A stretch of DNA of 64,000 nucleotides, from positions 89,400-153,399 of the forward strand of contig QXCR01000071.1 in NCBI GenBank assembly GCA_004380135.1, given 5' to 3'. Position 1 is the first letter of the stretch; the number at the start of each line of letters is the position of its first letter. The DNA comes from Stemphylium vesicarium. Taxonomy: Eukaryota; Ascomycota; Dothideomycetes; Pleosporales; Pleosporaceae. A program made the position numbers and the translations under genes. Of the stretch, positions 1-10,276 are shown piece after piece. Below the pieces are notes generated by a model. It saw only the letters and a program-made list of their open reading frames with translations, was not told where the DNA came from and ran no database searches.

Positions 1-159
1 CGAGGTTCGCTGCCCAGGGTCCAGCAACCCACCAGTTCTGTCCCCACATTCACTTGCAGTATCATCGCACACAGCATATGGCACGATTTGGCTTACTCTT
101 CGTTCGTAGTTTATTGCAACGAGTCATCGAGCTATTCAAATACCCCACACTACACCAGA
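1..159. other. PLD 3' flank
   Basis: Expected 3'UTR/terminator side of the phospholipase D gene; nothing else seen. Confidence 0.3.
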
Positions 160-3100
160 CTAGGTGTAAATCTCCTCAGTGAGAGCGTTCAATCCCACAC
201 CCTCCTGCGCGATGTCTTCCTCCTTGAGGAAAAGCAACGGCATTTCGACCAGTGTGCCCTTGATAGTGCTGAGGACCTCCTTGACCTCACGCACACCCTG
301 CTCACCCTCACTAAAGTTCTCGGCAACAACGTGACCCCACTTGTACATTGAAGGTTTCTTGTTCTCCTTCGCTTTCTGATCCTGTCCAAAGAATCGAGAG
401 TAATAGCTATCGTACTGCTTCCAATTCTTGACCTCATCGCTGGGCACGGGATGGAACACCTTTCCAAAAGCTTGCGTGTTGGTGTGCGCTCTCCAGTTCC
501 ACAGGTTCTGGAAGTCGTCCGACAACGGGTCCACAACCTGGCGATCTTCGTGCGAGCCCCAGTCATACTGGTTCGGGACGCCGATAGGTTGGAAGTTGGC
601 ATCTGGGTGCTCCATGTTCTGGGGCTTGAGCAGACCGAGATGCTTTCGGAAGATTTCTCTCCGGAGGGACGCAGCAAACTCAGACGCGCGCCATGGCCGT
701 CCATCCATGTACGAATCCACCGGCTTAGGGTCCTGGATGATGATGGCTATCTCAGAGTCATGGTCGCCGAGTTGAGAGCGGTCGTTGAGGTTTGCAGAGC
801 CACAGATGACAATCTGGTCATCAGCAATCAGGAGCTTGCTGTGGATGTATAGCTCCTCCGACACGAAAGCGTCCATCTCAGCCTCAGCGCTACCCTCCCA
901 AGGCACGTTGCGAATATCTTCGCCTCCGAGCATGTAGCACTCGCTGACGGTGTCCCAGCGGCCATCACCAAGACCTTGTCGACCGCCAATCTTGACAGCC
1001 TCTTGCTGATAACGATCATAGTCGCTTCTTCGGCCTTGGCTTTGCGGGCCCGCATCGTATTCCTGCTGAGGACGACTACCCGAGCCCTCCATCTCGTAGA
1101 CTCCATACTCCTGAGTAGGTGGGGGACGGTAGGCCTGGTAATCACGAGCGTTGTCGTGCGCGGCATCATAGCCCTCCTGAGCTTGGTTATACGAGACACC
1201 ACTGCGCTCTTCCGCCTCGCGCATGATCTGACTGGAGTTAATGCGATCGTAGCTGCGGAGATTGTAGAACCGAATGTAATCCATTGGGTTGAATCCGGCC
1301 TTGGCGATCTCTTCGTAGATTGAGTGACCGCCGCGGTTGATGGAGTCGTATTGGACTGTTGTTAGGTTAGCACAGGAGCATAGTGATGGGCATTGGCAGG
1401 TTTAGAGCACCTACATTCCATGATAGCACGAGTACCGAGTGCTTCGTCGAGCTTCAAGTCGCCAGCAAATGCAGGAACCGCAGGGATCATGACAATCATC
1501 TTGTACTTCTCGCCATTTCGGGCAGCGCGGACGATGCGCTCAACAATAGCCGCGCCAACCTGGTTCTTGATCGGTTTCTGTTGATCACCTGTAGCAGTGA
1601 TGAAAAACTGGTTCTCAATGTAAACAAAGTGCTTGCTGTTGCGGATAATCTCGCAGTAGGCGTTTTGGATGGAATGCTGTTGGATGAAGTTAGCCCAGGT
1701 CTGCTCAATGTCTCGCAATACTTTTACTGACCTCAGTCTTGACGAGGTTGTGGCTCCATTTGGCAGAACTGCGCGCAATCTGGCAGTCGACGCCGCCACT
1801 CTGCGAGCTGTGTTCTGCATGCGACTGCTGATGCCCGTGATGAGATTCGTGTCCCTGTCCATACTGATCGAATCTGCTCTGCATCTTCTGGCGCAGGTGC
1901 TCGCCGCGACCGAAAAGTCCTCGCTCGCCCTCCTCGCCATCGTCGCGACCGAAACCGCGTTCGCCTTCTTCCTCGCCTTCGTGGCCTCGCTGCTGCATTG
2001 GTGGAGAATGCACACCGCCTTGCTGAGCGCCGCTGCTAGTATCGGGAAGTCTGGCGTATCTGGTGGCCTTCTTGCTGTACTTTTCATCATAAATGAAGTT
2101 CCAGCGTTGAGAAAAATGGGTGCGAAGATCTTGGACAACAGGGCCAGAAAGGCACAACGCAACATCAGACCAGCCCATGCGAGAGCTCTGGGTCCTATCG
2201 AGCTTGTTGTTCTCCCAGTGGGTTACGTCTTGGAAGTCTGATATCTAATTAGCATCATTGGGAGCTCGGGTTCTGCTAGGGAATCAAAATAGCGAGGCTA
2301 TATTAAGCCCTCGGGATTCGACTCACCAAGCATGCGAGCGTTGTTGAAATCTTGACCTGGGAACACAATTCTGTCCATGTTTCCGGGGTGAGCGTCGGCA
2401 ATCGCGTGCTGATTGGTATCCCATCGACCGTAGCAGAGATCTAGTCCTCCCATGAAAGCAGTATGGCCATCAATCAAGCAGAGCTTCTCATGATGCGCCC
2501 AGTACATGACGGTGCCTTCATGGGCACCATAGATGGCTTTGAGACCATCTCCTGGAAGTTGAGCAAGCGCTGCTGGGGTGAAGGACATGTTTTTCATTGA
2601 AGCAAAGAAAGACGACTGCAATACCGCGGCATCGGGCAAATGATCGGGATGTCGGAAAACACCAATGTTGGGGTGGAGGTCTTCCAAATGGTGCTTCGTA
2701 TGAGCGGAGGAGACTGTAATGGGTGGGGCAATCAGCGGATCTGTCTTTTCCCATTCTTCAAGACATTTGAATACGACATCCAGGCCGACCCGCGTAAGGC
2801 CCTTGGTGAATCTGTCGGTCGAATTCGGTAGAAGAGAATGAAGATAGTCGGGTAGCAGCGGATTGAGAAACTTACGAGTAAGAGCTTGGGTAACCTCCTT
2901 ATAGACAATGATGTTGACCTTGACACCGCGTTCTGCTGCCGCGTGTAGCAGTCGGTCAACCCGGTACTGCTGGTTCTTCGCTGGTGGACGACGAAGGTAG
3001 AGCTCAGGGGAGAGCCACCAATCTAGGATCCATATCGACTCTTTCGCGCGCTCCAGAGCTATGGAGACTGCGTACATGTACGAGCAGCCATCTACATACC

Positions 3101-3687
3101 ACTTGATGTCGTTCCCGTGACGTTCAGGTGCGAAGCTCAAGAAACGATGCTGTTGATGATATTCCTGGGTCGCATGTGGCTCTCCTGTTTGCTGATAGGT
3201 GTCTGCCGGGGGCTTCTGGGCGTTGTCGTCCCCTGATATGGCATCTTTCAAGTCGGAGACGAAGCCATGAAGAGGGTCATGGAGCTTTTTGAAGAACGAC
3301 ATACCGCCGCTGCCTTGGTTTGAGGATGAGGATTGGGGTTGGTTATTCTGAAGGAGATGAGTTAGGATTGCAGGCCAAAGTCAAGCTTCACAGAAGGCCT
3401 CGGTTTATGAAGCTAGGCGGTGAACCGTGGACGAGGTAAATAGGCGGGGCTAGTGAATGACGAGGCCAGGCCAACGCTTTGACTATCGTAGTGGGGCAAT
3501 CCCGGGGTCTCGGCGGCTGCTACACGTAGAGGGTGCAGTGACAGCATCGTGTTTCAAGAGATATACTGACCTCTTTCCTGCCAAATCCAAAACGCCGGCC
3601 CATGTCGCCTATGAGGCCGCGATCGCCTTCTTGGCCCTCTTGTTCATGATACTCGCCGTACGCCAAGTCATCGTCTCGGCGAGACAT
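160..3687 (-). CDS. Phospholipase D (PLD1/Spo14-type core enzyme)
   Basis: Hydrolyses phosphatidylcholine to phosphatidic acid at membranes. Five exons read as 3687-3571, 3347-2327, 2237-1732, 1676-1415 and 1355-160, giving about 1033 aa. Both catalytic HxKxxxxD motifs are visible: HEKLCLID near residue 323 and HSKLLIAD near residue 805, the second followed by the usual GSANLNDRS. The joins restore family-typical text (ARML/DFQDV, KTE/HSIQNAY, IME/FQYDSINRGG). Exon 1 encodes 39 residues starting MSRRDDD and containing GLIGDMGRRF; an ATG inside exon 2 at 3302 would omit it, but the spliced text (NNQPQSSSSNQGSGG before MSFFKK) resembles fungal PLD N-termini, so 3687 is preferred. No PX or PH domain is seen. 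A low-complexity Q/R/Y-rich insert precedes the second HKD. Divergent from the cyanase gene. Confidence 0.88.
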
Positions 3688-4317
3688 GGTGGGGATGTGC
3701 AGCTGCTGATTGTGTGGCAGCCAGTACAAGGTTCAGGATGTTGTGTTGCTAAAGTTGAAGGATGTCAGGGTCGGAGGTCGAGGTGCGTAGATGGACCCCG
3801 CGTCATGGGCTGGCTGCAATCGGGGCGAGCATGTGTCAATGCAGGTGAGCGGACGAGCTGAAACGGACACAATGACCCAATCAGTTGCGCGCACCTTGAT
3901 TTCCCTCTCTTTTAGCGCTGGTGCAAGGTGTACCAATAATCTGGTTGGACTGCGCAACCCCTCACTACCCAGCTGCCCCTCCCCGAGCTTCTTGCGATAC
4001 TCGTCTTCTCCCACGCTCATGCAAACCTCGCGGGGTAGCAAGCTTTGCGCCTGAGATTGCTTCGCCATGGCATTCAGGTAGTCTAATGTAGGCCAGTATC
4101 AATAGCATCTTGCGCTATCTGATGTACCCCACAAGTTCGCGTAAGTATGTAGGACGGCAGAGATGTATGACGTACCCTTGTAAGATCGGCTGCTCGAGCT
4201 GTGGTATCCGGCAGCGGCAGCGGCAGCGGCAGCGGCAGCTCCTCGTCTTATCTGCCCGCGCCGTTACACAGCGCCATTAACACTGTTGCTATACACACGG
4301 GAATCAAATCTTACATT
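3688..4317. promoter_or_regulatory. Divergent intergenic region, PLD / cyanase
   Basis: 630 bases between the two divergent start codons. It should hold both promoters and 5' leaders. No convincing ORF; the only clear structure is the hexamer repeat at 4210-4239. Confidence 0.5.
4210..4239. repeat. (GGCAGC)5 hexanucleotide repeat
   Basis: Five perfect GGCAGC copies about 80 bases upstream of the cyanase ATG, probably in its leader or promoter. In one frame it would encode Gly-Ser repeats, but no ATG precedes it in that frame, so it is treated as non-coding. Confidence 0.85.
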
Positions 4318-5025
4318 ATGGCTTTCTCACCTCGTCTCGCAGTCTCTGCCAGGCTGGCATCTCGCGCATTTGGTTCCATCCGACCCTCAGTACCTCTTGC
4401 AGCTTCTCGTTGCTTTCATTCAACACCAATCGCCATGGCGCAGCACCCCATTGCTACGTTGAATGTACGTGTCTTTGCAGACCATACAGGGTTTGGACGA
4501 TTCTGACCCAATTGCAGGAGGAACTCATTCCGCGCCTTCCACCCTCGTCCCCAACTCTCTTCGAGGCAAAGAAGAAGAAGAACCTATCCTTTGAGGCCAT
4601 CGCAAAGCACGTCGGGCGTGATGAAGTTGCAATCGCGGCGCTCTTCTATGGTCAAGCCATGGCTTCCGCGGAAGACATCAAGAAACTTTCAGAAATCCTC
4701 GAAATCGACGCTGGAGTGCTAGAATCGCAACTGGCCGGCTTCCCCAATCGAGGCAGCACCCTGGACATGCCGCCAAAGGACCCCACCATATACCGTCTAT
4801 ACGAGATTGTGCAAAACTACGGACAGGCGTACAAGGCGGTTATGCACGAGAAGTTTGGCGACGGCATCATGAGCGCCATCTCTTTCAGCACAAAGGTAGA
4901 AAAGGAGACTGATGACAAGGGCGAATGGGCAAAGATTACCCTCAGGGGCAAGTGGTATGTATGCTGGAAGTGTTGTGGTGATGCATGGCTAACGATGGCT
5001 TAGGCTTCCATATTCGCGATTCTAA
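4318..5025 (+). CDS. cyn1: Cyanate hydratase (cyanase) with mitochondrial-type presequence
   Basis: Converts cyanate and bicarbonate to ammonia and CO2. Three exons: 4318-4464, 4518-4954, 5004-5025; the last tiny exon supplies the conserved LPYSRF terminus. Total 201 aa. The family core is complete: KKKNLSFEAIAKHVGRDEVA, the catalytic Arg and Glu in IYRLYEIVQNYG, and the catalytic Ser in GIMSAISFS. The first about 39 residues are not part of normal cyanase: rich in Arg, Ser and Ala, no acids, and ending CFHSTPIA, typical of a mitochondrial presequence. A second in-frame ATG at 4435 (MAQHPIATLN), in the strong context GCCATGG, would give an ordinary about 160-residue cytosolic enzyme. Identity is firm; localisation is inference. 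Confidence 0.93.
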
Positions 5026-5772
5026 GCTGCTCATGACGTCACTTGGTGATAGTTCTCCGTTTAACACATGTTTACATCAGGTTCGTTGGACTTGGTCATC
5101 ACGGGTAACAATAGCACATCAAGTACTACGCACATACCATCTGTACCCTCGTTTCCTCTGTTCATTCAGTTCTTCTGCATTCATGTGACCAAAGATTTTC
5201 GTAGCTGAGCTCGTATGGGGGCCCACCAAAAAAGTCTTTTGTAGTCAGACCTATAGAGGAAACTGAGAAAGTCTTGTCTGGTTTAGTCAATAAGTTGCGT
5301 TGTTTGTTTCAGCTGGGATGAGTCGTGTGTATGTGTTTGCCCGTTACCCATACTGGAAAGGGCTTCTGTTGCCTCGGATGGTGGCCTCTTCTCAACAGCG
5401 CAACCCGCCGCTCTTGCCTCTGCTAACCCGCCTTCACCTCACCTTTGGCTAATCACGGCTGATGTCGCTTCCAGACCGGCAGGGCAAGCTGGGTCGGTGC
5501 CAGATATATTCCTCACCTCGGAAGTTCCTTCACCTTTACAACGCCATCGTGCACAACTCGCGGCCAGGATACAACTCTCTCTTTTCTTTTCTTCACCAGT
5601 GCACGCGGTCTGGTGCTCATTAGATAGGAAGCCGCCGTTCAGCTCCTTCTACTCAGAGAGCTCCGGATCTATCGTAGTCGCCTGTAAGTACATCTCATCA
5701 CCGTTTTTCTTTTGAGTCTTTACTGATTCGCTGACACCTAAGAAGTAACACCACACTCTCAACACATCAGAC
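5026..5772 (+). promoter_or_regulatory. Intergenic region and leader of the zinc-finger gene
   Basis: 747 bases holding the cyanase 3' end and the promoter and leader of the C2H2 gene. No credible ORF. The last part contains the leader intron listed separately. Confidence 0.45.
5684..5770 (+). other. Probable 5'UTR intron directly before the AUG
   Basis: A consensus GTAAGT donor at 5684 pairs with an ACATCAG acceptor ending at 5770, two bases before the ATG at 5773. The 87-nt length and the pyrimidine-rich interior fit fungal introns. Confidence 0.6.
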
Positions 5773-7350
5773 ATGACGATTGTCGAAGCCAAGATGCCTG
5801 CCGAACTCGAGCCCATTCGGCGCGTCAAATGCACGTACAGAGACTGCGACATGTCTTTCGACACGGAGAAGATCATGAAGAACCACAAGAAGCATTCCGA
5901 CGAGCATGACTATTGTCACAAGTGCGACGAAGACTTTGACTCCTTCGAAGACTACGCCATGCACAAGATCGTACGCCCTACAGAACACGGTCTAGCATGC
6001 CGCGTCTGTGGCGATGAGTTCAAGAGTGCCTCCGGTCTGAAACGACACATAGAGTTGAACCACAAAGTCGACCAGAAACTCACCTGCTTCGGATGTCACA
6101 AGTCCTTCTACCGCGCAAGTCTGTTTATCGAGCATATTGAGTACGGCCACTGTGACGTTATCTCTCTGCAGGTGCTCCAACGTCACATTATTCACAAGCA
6201 CCTCGTCGCGAAGCTGTTGGAAGACAGTACAGCCTTGAACCGTTTCAGACAAAAGACATCAAAGTTCGACGCTGCTGTTGACTACGAGGAAGAAGGTGGT
6301 GTATCGCTTGGCGACGACCCTCTAGGCGATGACGAGGAGATGGACGCGCTCGAATACAAAGCCATCAAGCCTAACGCATCCTCAGATACTCTGCAAACCC
6401 CAGCCTTCGTCGGCCAGTACCCGCCGCTGCCCACTCAGTCCAAGTTTCCTAACACAACTGACTATGACGTCGCATCCACTATAGGTTGTCTATCACTGGA
6501 TGATGCTGGATCAGACGCTTCAACGGTCATCGGCTCACCCGCCACTGCTGATCCAACGTCCAGTCTCTCTCGAGCTGGATCGGCGGTTCACAGTCGTTCC
6601 TCTGTTTATGGAGGCTCTGCGGCTCAAGAATCTACTGGCATCTCATCGACCAATCGCGAGCTCAAAGTCTGGGGCAACCGCAAGGACAAGTCAACCAACG
6701 CATTCCTGTTCCCCAACGCTAAGGCTAAGTCTCCACCCAGCGAGTTCTCCATCTCCGCTCATGATGACGCTATGGAGCAGGAGCACGGTATCAACATCAT
6801 GCGCTCACATTTCTGGGACCCGACGAGCAATGACTGGAACCCTGAGAAGTTCTACGACTCGGTCGTATGCAAGTATTACTGTCCTTTCGTCTGTGAGTAA
6901 GTTTAGCGTCCACATTATATTTGGATTCTCCCTAACGCACATAGGCAAAACTTCCCTATTGCTAGCGACCTCAACAAGCACATTCTCAACGACCACCAAA
7001 TTCAACGCATGAAGTGTCCGATTTGCCTCAAGTACTTCAACAACGCCACCGCACTCATATCCCATTGCGAGGCGGCCGGCGCCCGCTGCCGAATCAACAA
7101 GACGGACAGCTTCAACATCTGGCTCAACCGCATGTCCGGTGGCTTCCTCAGTGTCGAAGAGAAGGTTCGCCCAGATCATCTGAATACTAGGAAGGTGCTC
7201 CTGCGCAATGAGGAGACCGGTCACATGGAGATGTACAACCCCCTTGTGGCTAGTTACCTGCAGTACACGGTTACCGTGCCAGCGGACTACAAGGAGTCTG
7301 TCCGTCCACCACTGCAGATTGGCGGTGGTCCAAAGCCGTCGCCGTGGTAG
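5773..7350 (+). CDS. C2H2 zinc-finger protein
   Basis: 509 aa from exons 5773-6896 and 6945-7350. The N-terminal half carries several C2H2-type units: CTYRDCDMSFDTEKIMKNHKKH, then CHKCDEDFDSF, CRVCGDEFKSASGLKRHIELNH and CFGCHKSFYRASLFIEHIEYGH. An acidic, Ser-rich linker (about residues 170-330) follows. A C-terminal Cys/His pair is split by the intron (CKYYCPFVCE/QNFPIASDLNKHILNDH), followed by CPICLKYFNNATALISHCE. A nucleic-acid-binding role is suggested by the fingers, but target and pathway cannot be told. A leader intron sits just before the start. Confidence 0.82.
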
Positions 7351-7676
7351 GGCGAGTGGTGGGAGACGGTCATGCATGTCACAGCTTGGAAGATGGATCT
7401 TAATGTCTTAATTTCGGTAAAGTATGACATTTCCCGAGGCGAGCGGAAGGTGGTAAAAGTATATTTCGGTTTCGGGGATTCGAGTAGCTTACGAGCCTCT
7501 CTCCCTTTCAATTACAGGACATGATGTCATTACAACGGTAGCCAGAAATACTAATCTTGCTACTCAATGATGCAATGCTTGGTATCAATGCTGTGGTTGA
7601 ACATATGAGATAACGCCATGACATTGCGCCTATGCAAAGACGCTGTTTGACTTGTTTGTTGCCATCTTCGTCTTTC
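7351..7676. other. Convergent 3' intergenic spacer
   Basis: 326 bases between the convergent zinc-finger and rhomboid genes. Nothing beyond expected 3' ends. Confidence 0.4.
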
Positions 7677-9414
7677 CTACATCAGCCTCCCAACAGCCAT
7701 CTCGCCCATAAGCTGAGACACATCCGCCATGCCCAGCCCACGCTTCGTGTTCTCAGTTGTCGTGAGATTCAAACTACCCATATCGCACCAAGACACACCG
7801 TTCGTTTTGACCGGCTGTTGAAACCAAAAGTTAGCTTTAAGCCCTCATCAGGAATACAAACGGGAAATGACGACTTACCAGGCAAGACAGGTGCTTACAC
7901 CAACTACATGTATTCCGCCACTCATAAAAGTTCCTCAGCAGCAGCACAAAGCCGATAAAGACTGCGACTAAGCCTCCAGCCCTGACAAGCCACCACGCCC
8001 ACCAAAGCGGCTTCCTGCCCTTGAAAAAGCCGACTGGCTGTTTCGCAAAAGCCGCAATCTTTGATTGTGGCGGTTCTTCAGGCTGGGGATGCGCAAGTGG
8101 CTGCGTATCCACTGTCGCATACGGCGGCTCACCCTGACCGGTCCTCTTCCGCAGCGACTCCGGGGAGTGAATAATGCAGATACCCAAGGCAAGCCCCATC
8201 ATAAAGCCACCAATATGCGAGAAGTTGTCTAGACCAGGGAGTAAACCAATGACAAAAGCAATGGCCATATCGAGCAGTAGGAACAGCAAGTCCTTGACGG
8301 GACTCCGGCGCGTTGACCAGTTATACAGCAGATCGAGAAGGTGGAGGGCGAGAATACCGAAGAGCGAGCCCGAGGCGCCAACAGATGTTATGCCGTCGGG
8401 AGCGTAGTTGCCGCCGAGCACGAAACCGAAGATGCCGGCGGAGAAGTAGACGAGAGCGAAGCGCAAGGGCCCAATTTCCTTTTCCATGTCTCGGCCTAGT
8501 GTCCATTGGAGCAGCATGTTGAAGCCTATGTGTATGATTCCCGCGTGTAGGAACATGGGGACAATGAAGCGCCACCACTGGTTCGGCTCGTGGCTTCGGT
8601 CTTTGAAGTCGGTCACGCCGCTTTGGTCGGGGACGCCGCTGCCCATGCCGCAGAGCTCGGACAGGGAGCATGTTGGTGTGTTGGGGCCGATGGTCGTGGT
8701 GTTTGGGCAGGGCCAGTCGAGGACGGGAGGGTTCGCTTCGATGACCTTTTTGATGTTGTGCATGCAGGGCGTGAAGCGCGCGCCCATGTTGATGAGGACG
8801 TAGGGCGAGGGTCCGATCATGATGTTGAAGTTGGGCTTCGTTTGGATGGGGCTGCCTGTCAGCATGCCTGGGTTGCTGTTAGCTAGACATCCGTGTCTGA
8901 ATGAGTAAGTAGACGTACCGTTCTTGATCAACTCGCCAACAAATACACCAACCTGCACCGCGGTGAGGATGTACACTACCCAAGTCACTCTCCCGCTAAA
9001 CCAACCCTTCTTCTTTTTGCTCTTTCTCCGCGCTGGCTGCACACCCATGCCGTAGTACTCTGGATCGCCGTTGTATCGCGTTGGACTGCCATGGTCCATC
9101 TTGTGTTGGTTCTGTAGCGGTATTGCGTTTTGGTCGGCAAACGGATCTGGTTGTCGTGCGTACGGGTCATTAATGTGAGCGGTGGAGCTATATTGGTCAG
9201 GCGGTTGGTACGAGGTATTTGAGTACGAGGTATCGATGGGATATCCGCCCATGGCGCCGCTACTGTGTGTATGAACTGGGTAGGGCCGGTCGTCGAAGGG
9301 CGAGCTGACGGGCGAGACGGAGTGTTGTGTTTGATTGCCCGGTACTGGGGGCAGAGGCGCATCGTTTCTGTCTTGCGAATGGCCTTGTGAGGTGTAGTAG
9401 TCGTTGGCCGCCAT
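7677..9414 (-). CDS. Rhomboid family intramembrane serine protease
   Basis: Cleaves membrane-spanning substrates inside the bilayer. Exons 9414-8919, 8867-7879 and 7814-7677 encode 540 aa. Residues 1-150 form a Pro/Gln/Tyr-rich cytosolic tail ending in a basic stretch (RRKSKKKKG). A first membrane helix follows, then a lumenal loop with several Cys, then the rhomboid core: WWRFIVPMFLHAGIIHIGFNM, the catalytic Ser in GASGSLFG, and the partner His in FSHIGGFMMG. A seventh helix lies near the C-terminus, and the last exon supplies a Cys-rich tail (SWCDMGSLN). Directly downstream of, and on the same strand as, the Dsc1/Tul1 gene. Fungal rhomboids act in SREBP activation, but the classical enzyme (Rbd2/RbdB) is shorter, so this may be the other paralogue. 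Confidence 0.9.
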
Positions 9415-10276
9415 GGTGGGCAGGCGCCGGGAGTGGTATTAGGTAGTCGCGACGAGATGGCCGAGGAAGTCGCACGAAGAGTTGCACGCTTCAGCAAGGG
9501 ATCGTGTGTTGTATCGACGCGGGCGTACGACAATAAACTGCGTGGTCGACGAAGGGTACAGCCTTGCTTCAGCTGGCTGGGGCGAAGAAGAAGGAATGCC
9601 GCGGCCAAACGTCCAAATGTCCAGGAGGAGGCGTTTAGGGTTTCAGGCAATGGCGCAAAGCAGGCGAGGTAGGGAAGAAGAGGTGCGGAGACTGCCTCAG
9701 GCGTTATATGCCAGCGCAGCTACACATTACAAAAGGAAAACGAGTGTGTGATGATTGCAGAGGCTGAGGTTTGCGTATGCAGGGCCAGGGCTCACAAAGC
9801 GCAGTGATGCGCAACTCAGCCCCGGAAAGGATGCCAGCCCTAGCGATTCAGCGCGTCCGGGCGTCGATCTGTGGCGTAGTCGGGCTAATTATAACTGCCA
9901 CACATGCCTGAGGGGAGTGAGATGGCTATCTCGTGCCGAGGATGGTGTCGCGAAAAGATTCAATTGTGAATATCACTGCTCAGATGCTCTCACGCAATAT
10001 TTGGCTTCATCTCAAGCCGGCGCGGAACCCTTTGCTTGCCCCTGGAGCTTGTGGCAGCTACCGTTGCGCTTCGGCAGGTGAACCATACCAGAGACGCGGC
10101 TAGTGATTACGCGCTAGAGCCGGTGGTTGTGTGAGGGCTGATCCACTTGTTTACGCGGACTCTGAGACATGCGTCACCATTGCGGAGCAAGACATGGGCC
10201 ATCACACACGAGGACGCTGCCATCAAGTGCAAATTCTACGATGCATCGAGGAGCCGTACGGATATTCGTCTATCTA
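9415..10276. other. Intergenic: rhomboid promoter side, dscA 3' side
   Basis: 862 bases. No ORF with recognisable content on either strand; expected to hold the rhomboid promoter and the dscA 3'UTR. Confidence 0.4.

Noticed and set aside
1701..1731. 31-nt intron in phospholipase D ending at GAGCAG
   Set aside because: In phase, but too short; the 55-nt intron 1677-1731 has a CTAAC branch point and restores the family text KTE/HSIQNAY.
1669..2241. 190-codon plus-strand ORF inside phospholipase D
   Set aside because: Shadow frame opposite PLD exons; hydrophobic text is the complement of Glu/Arg-rich coding sequence.
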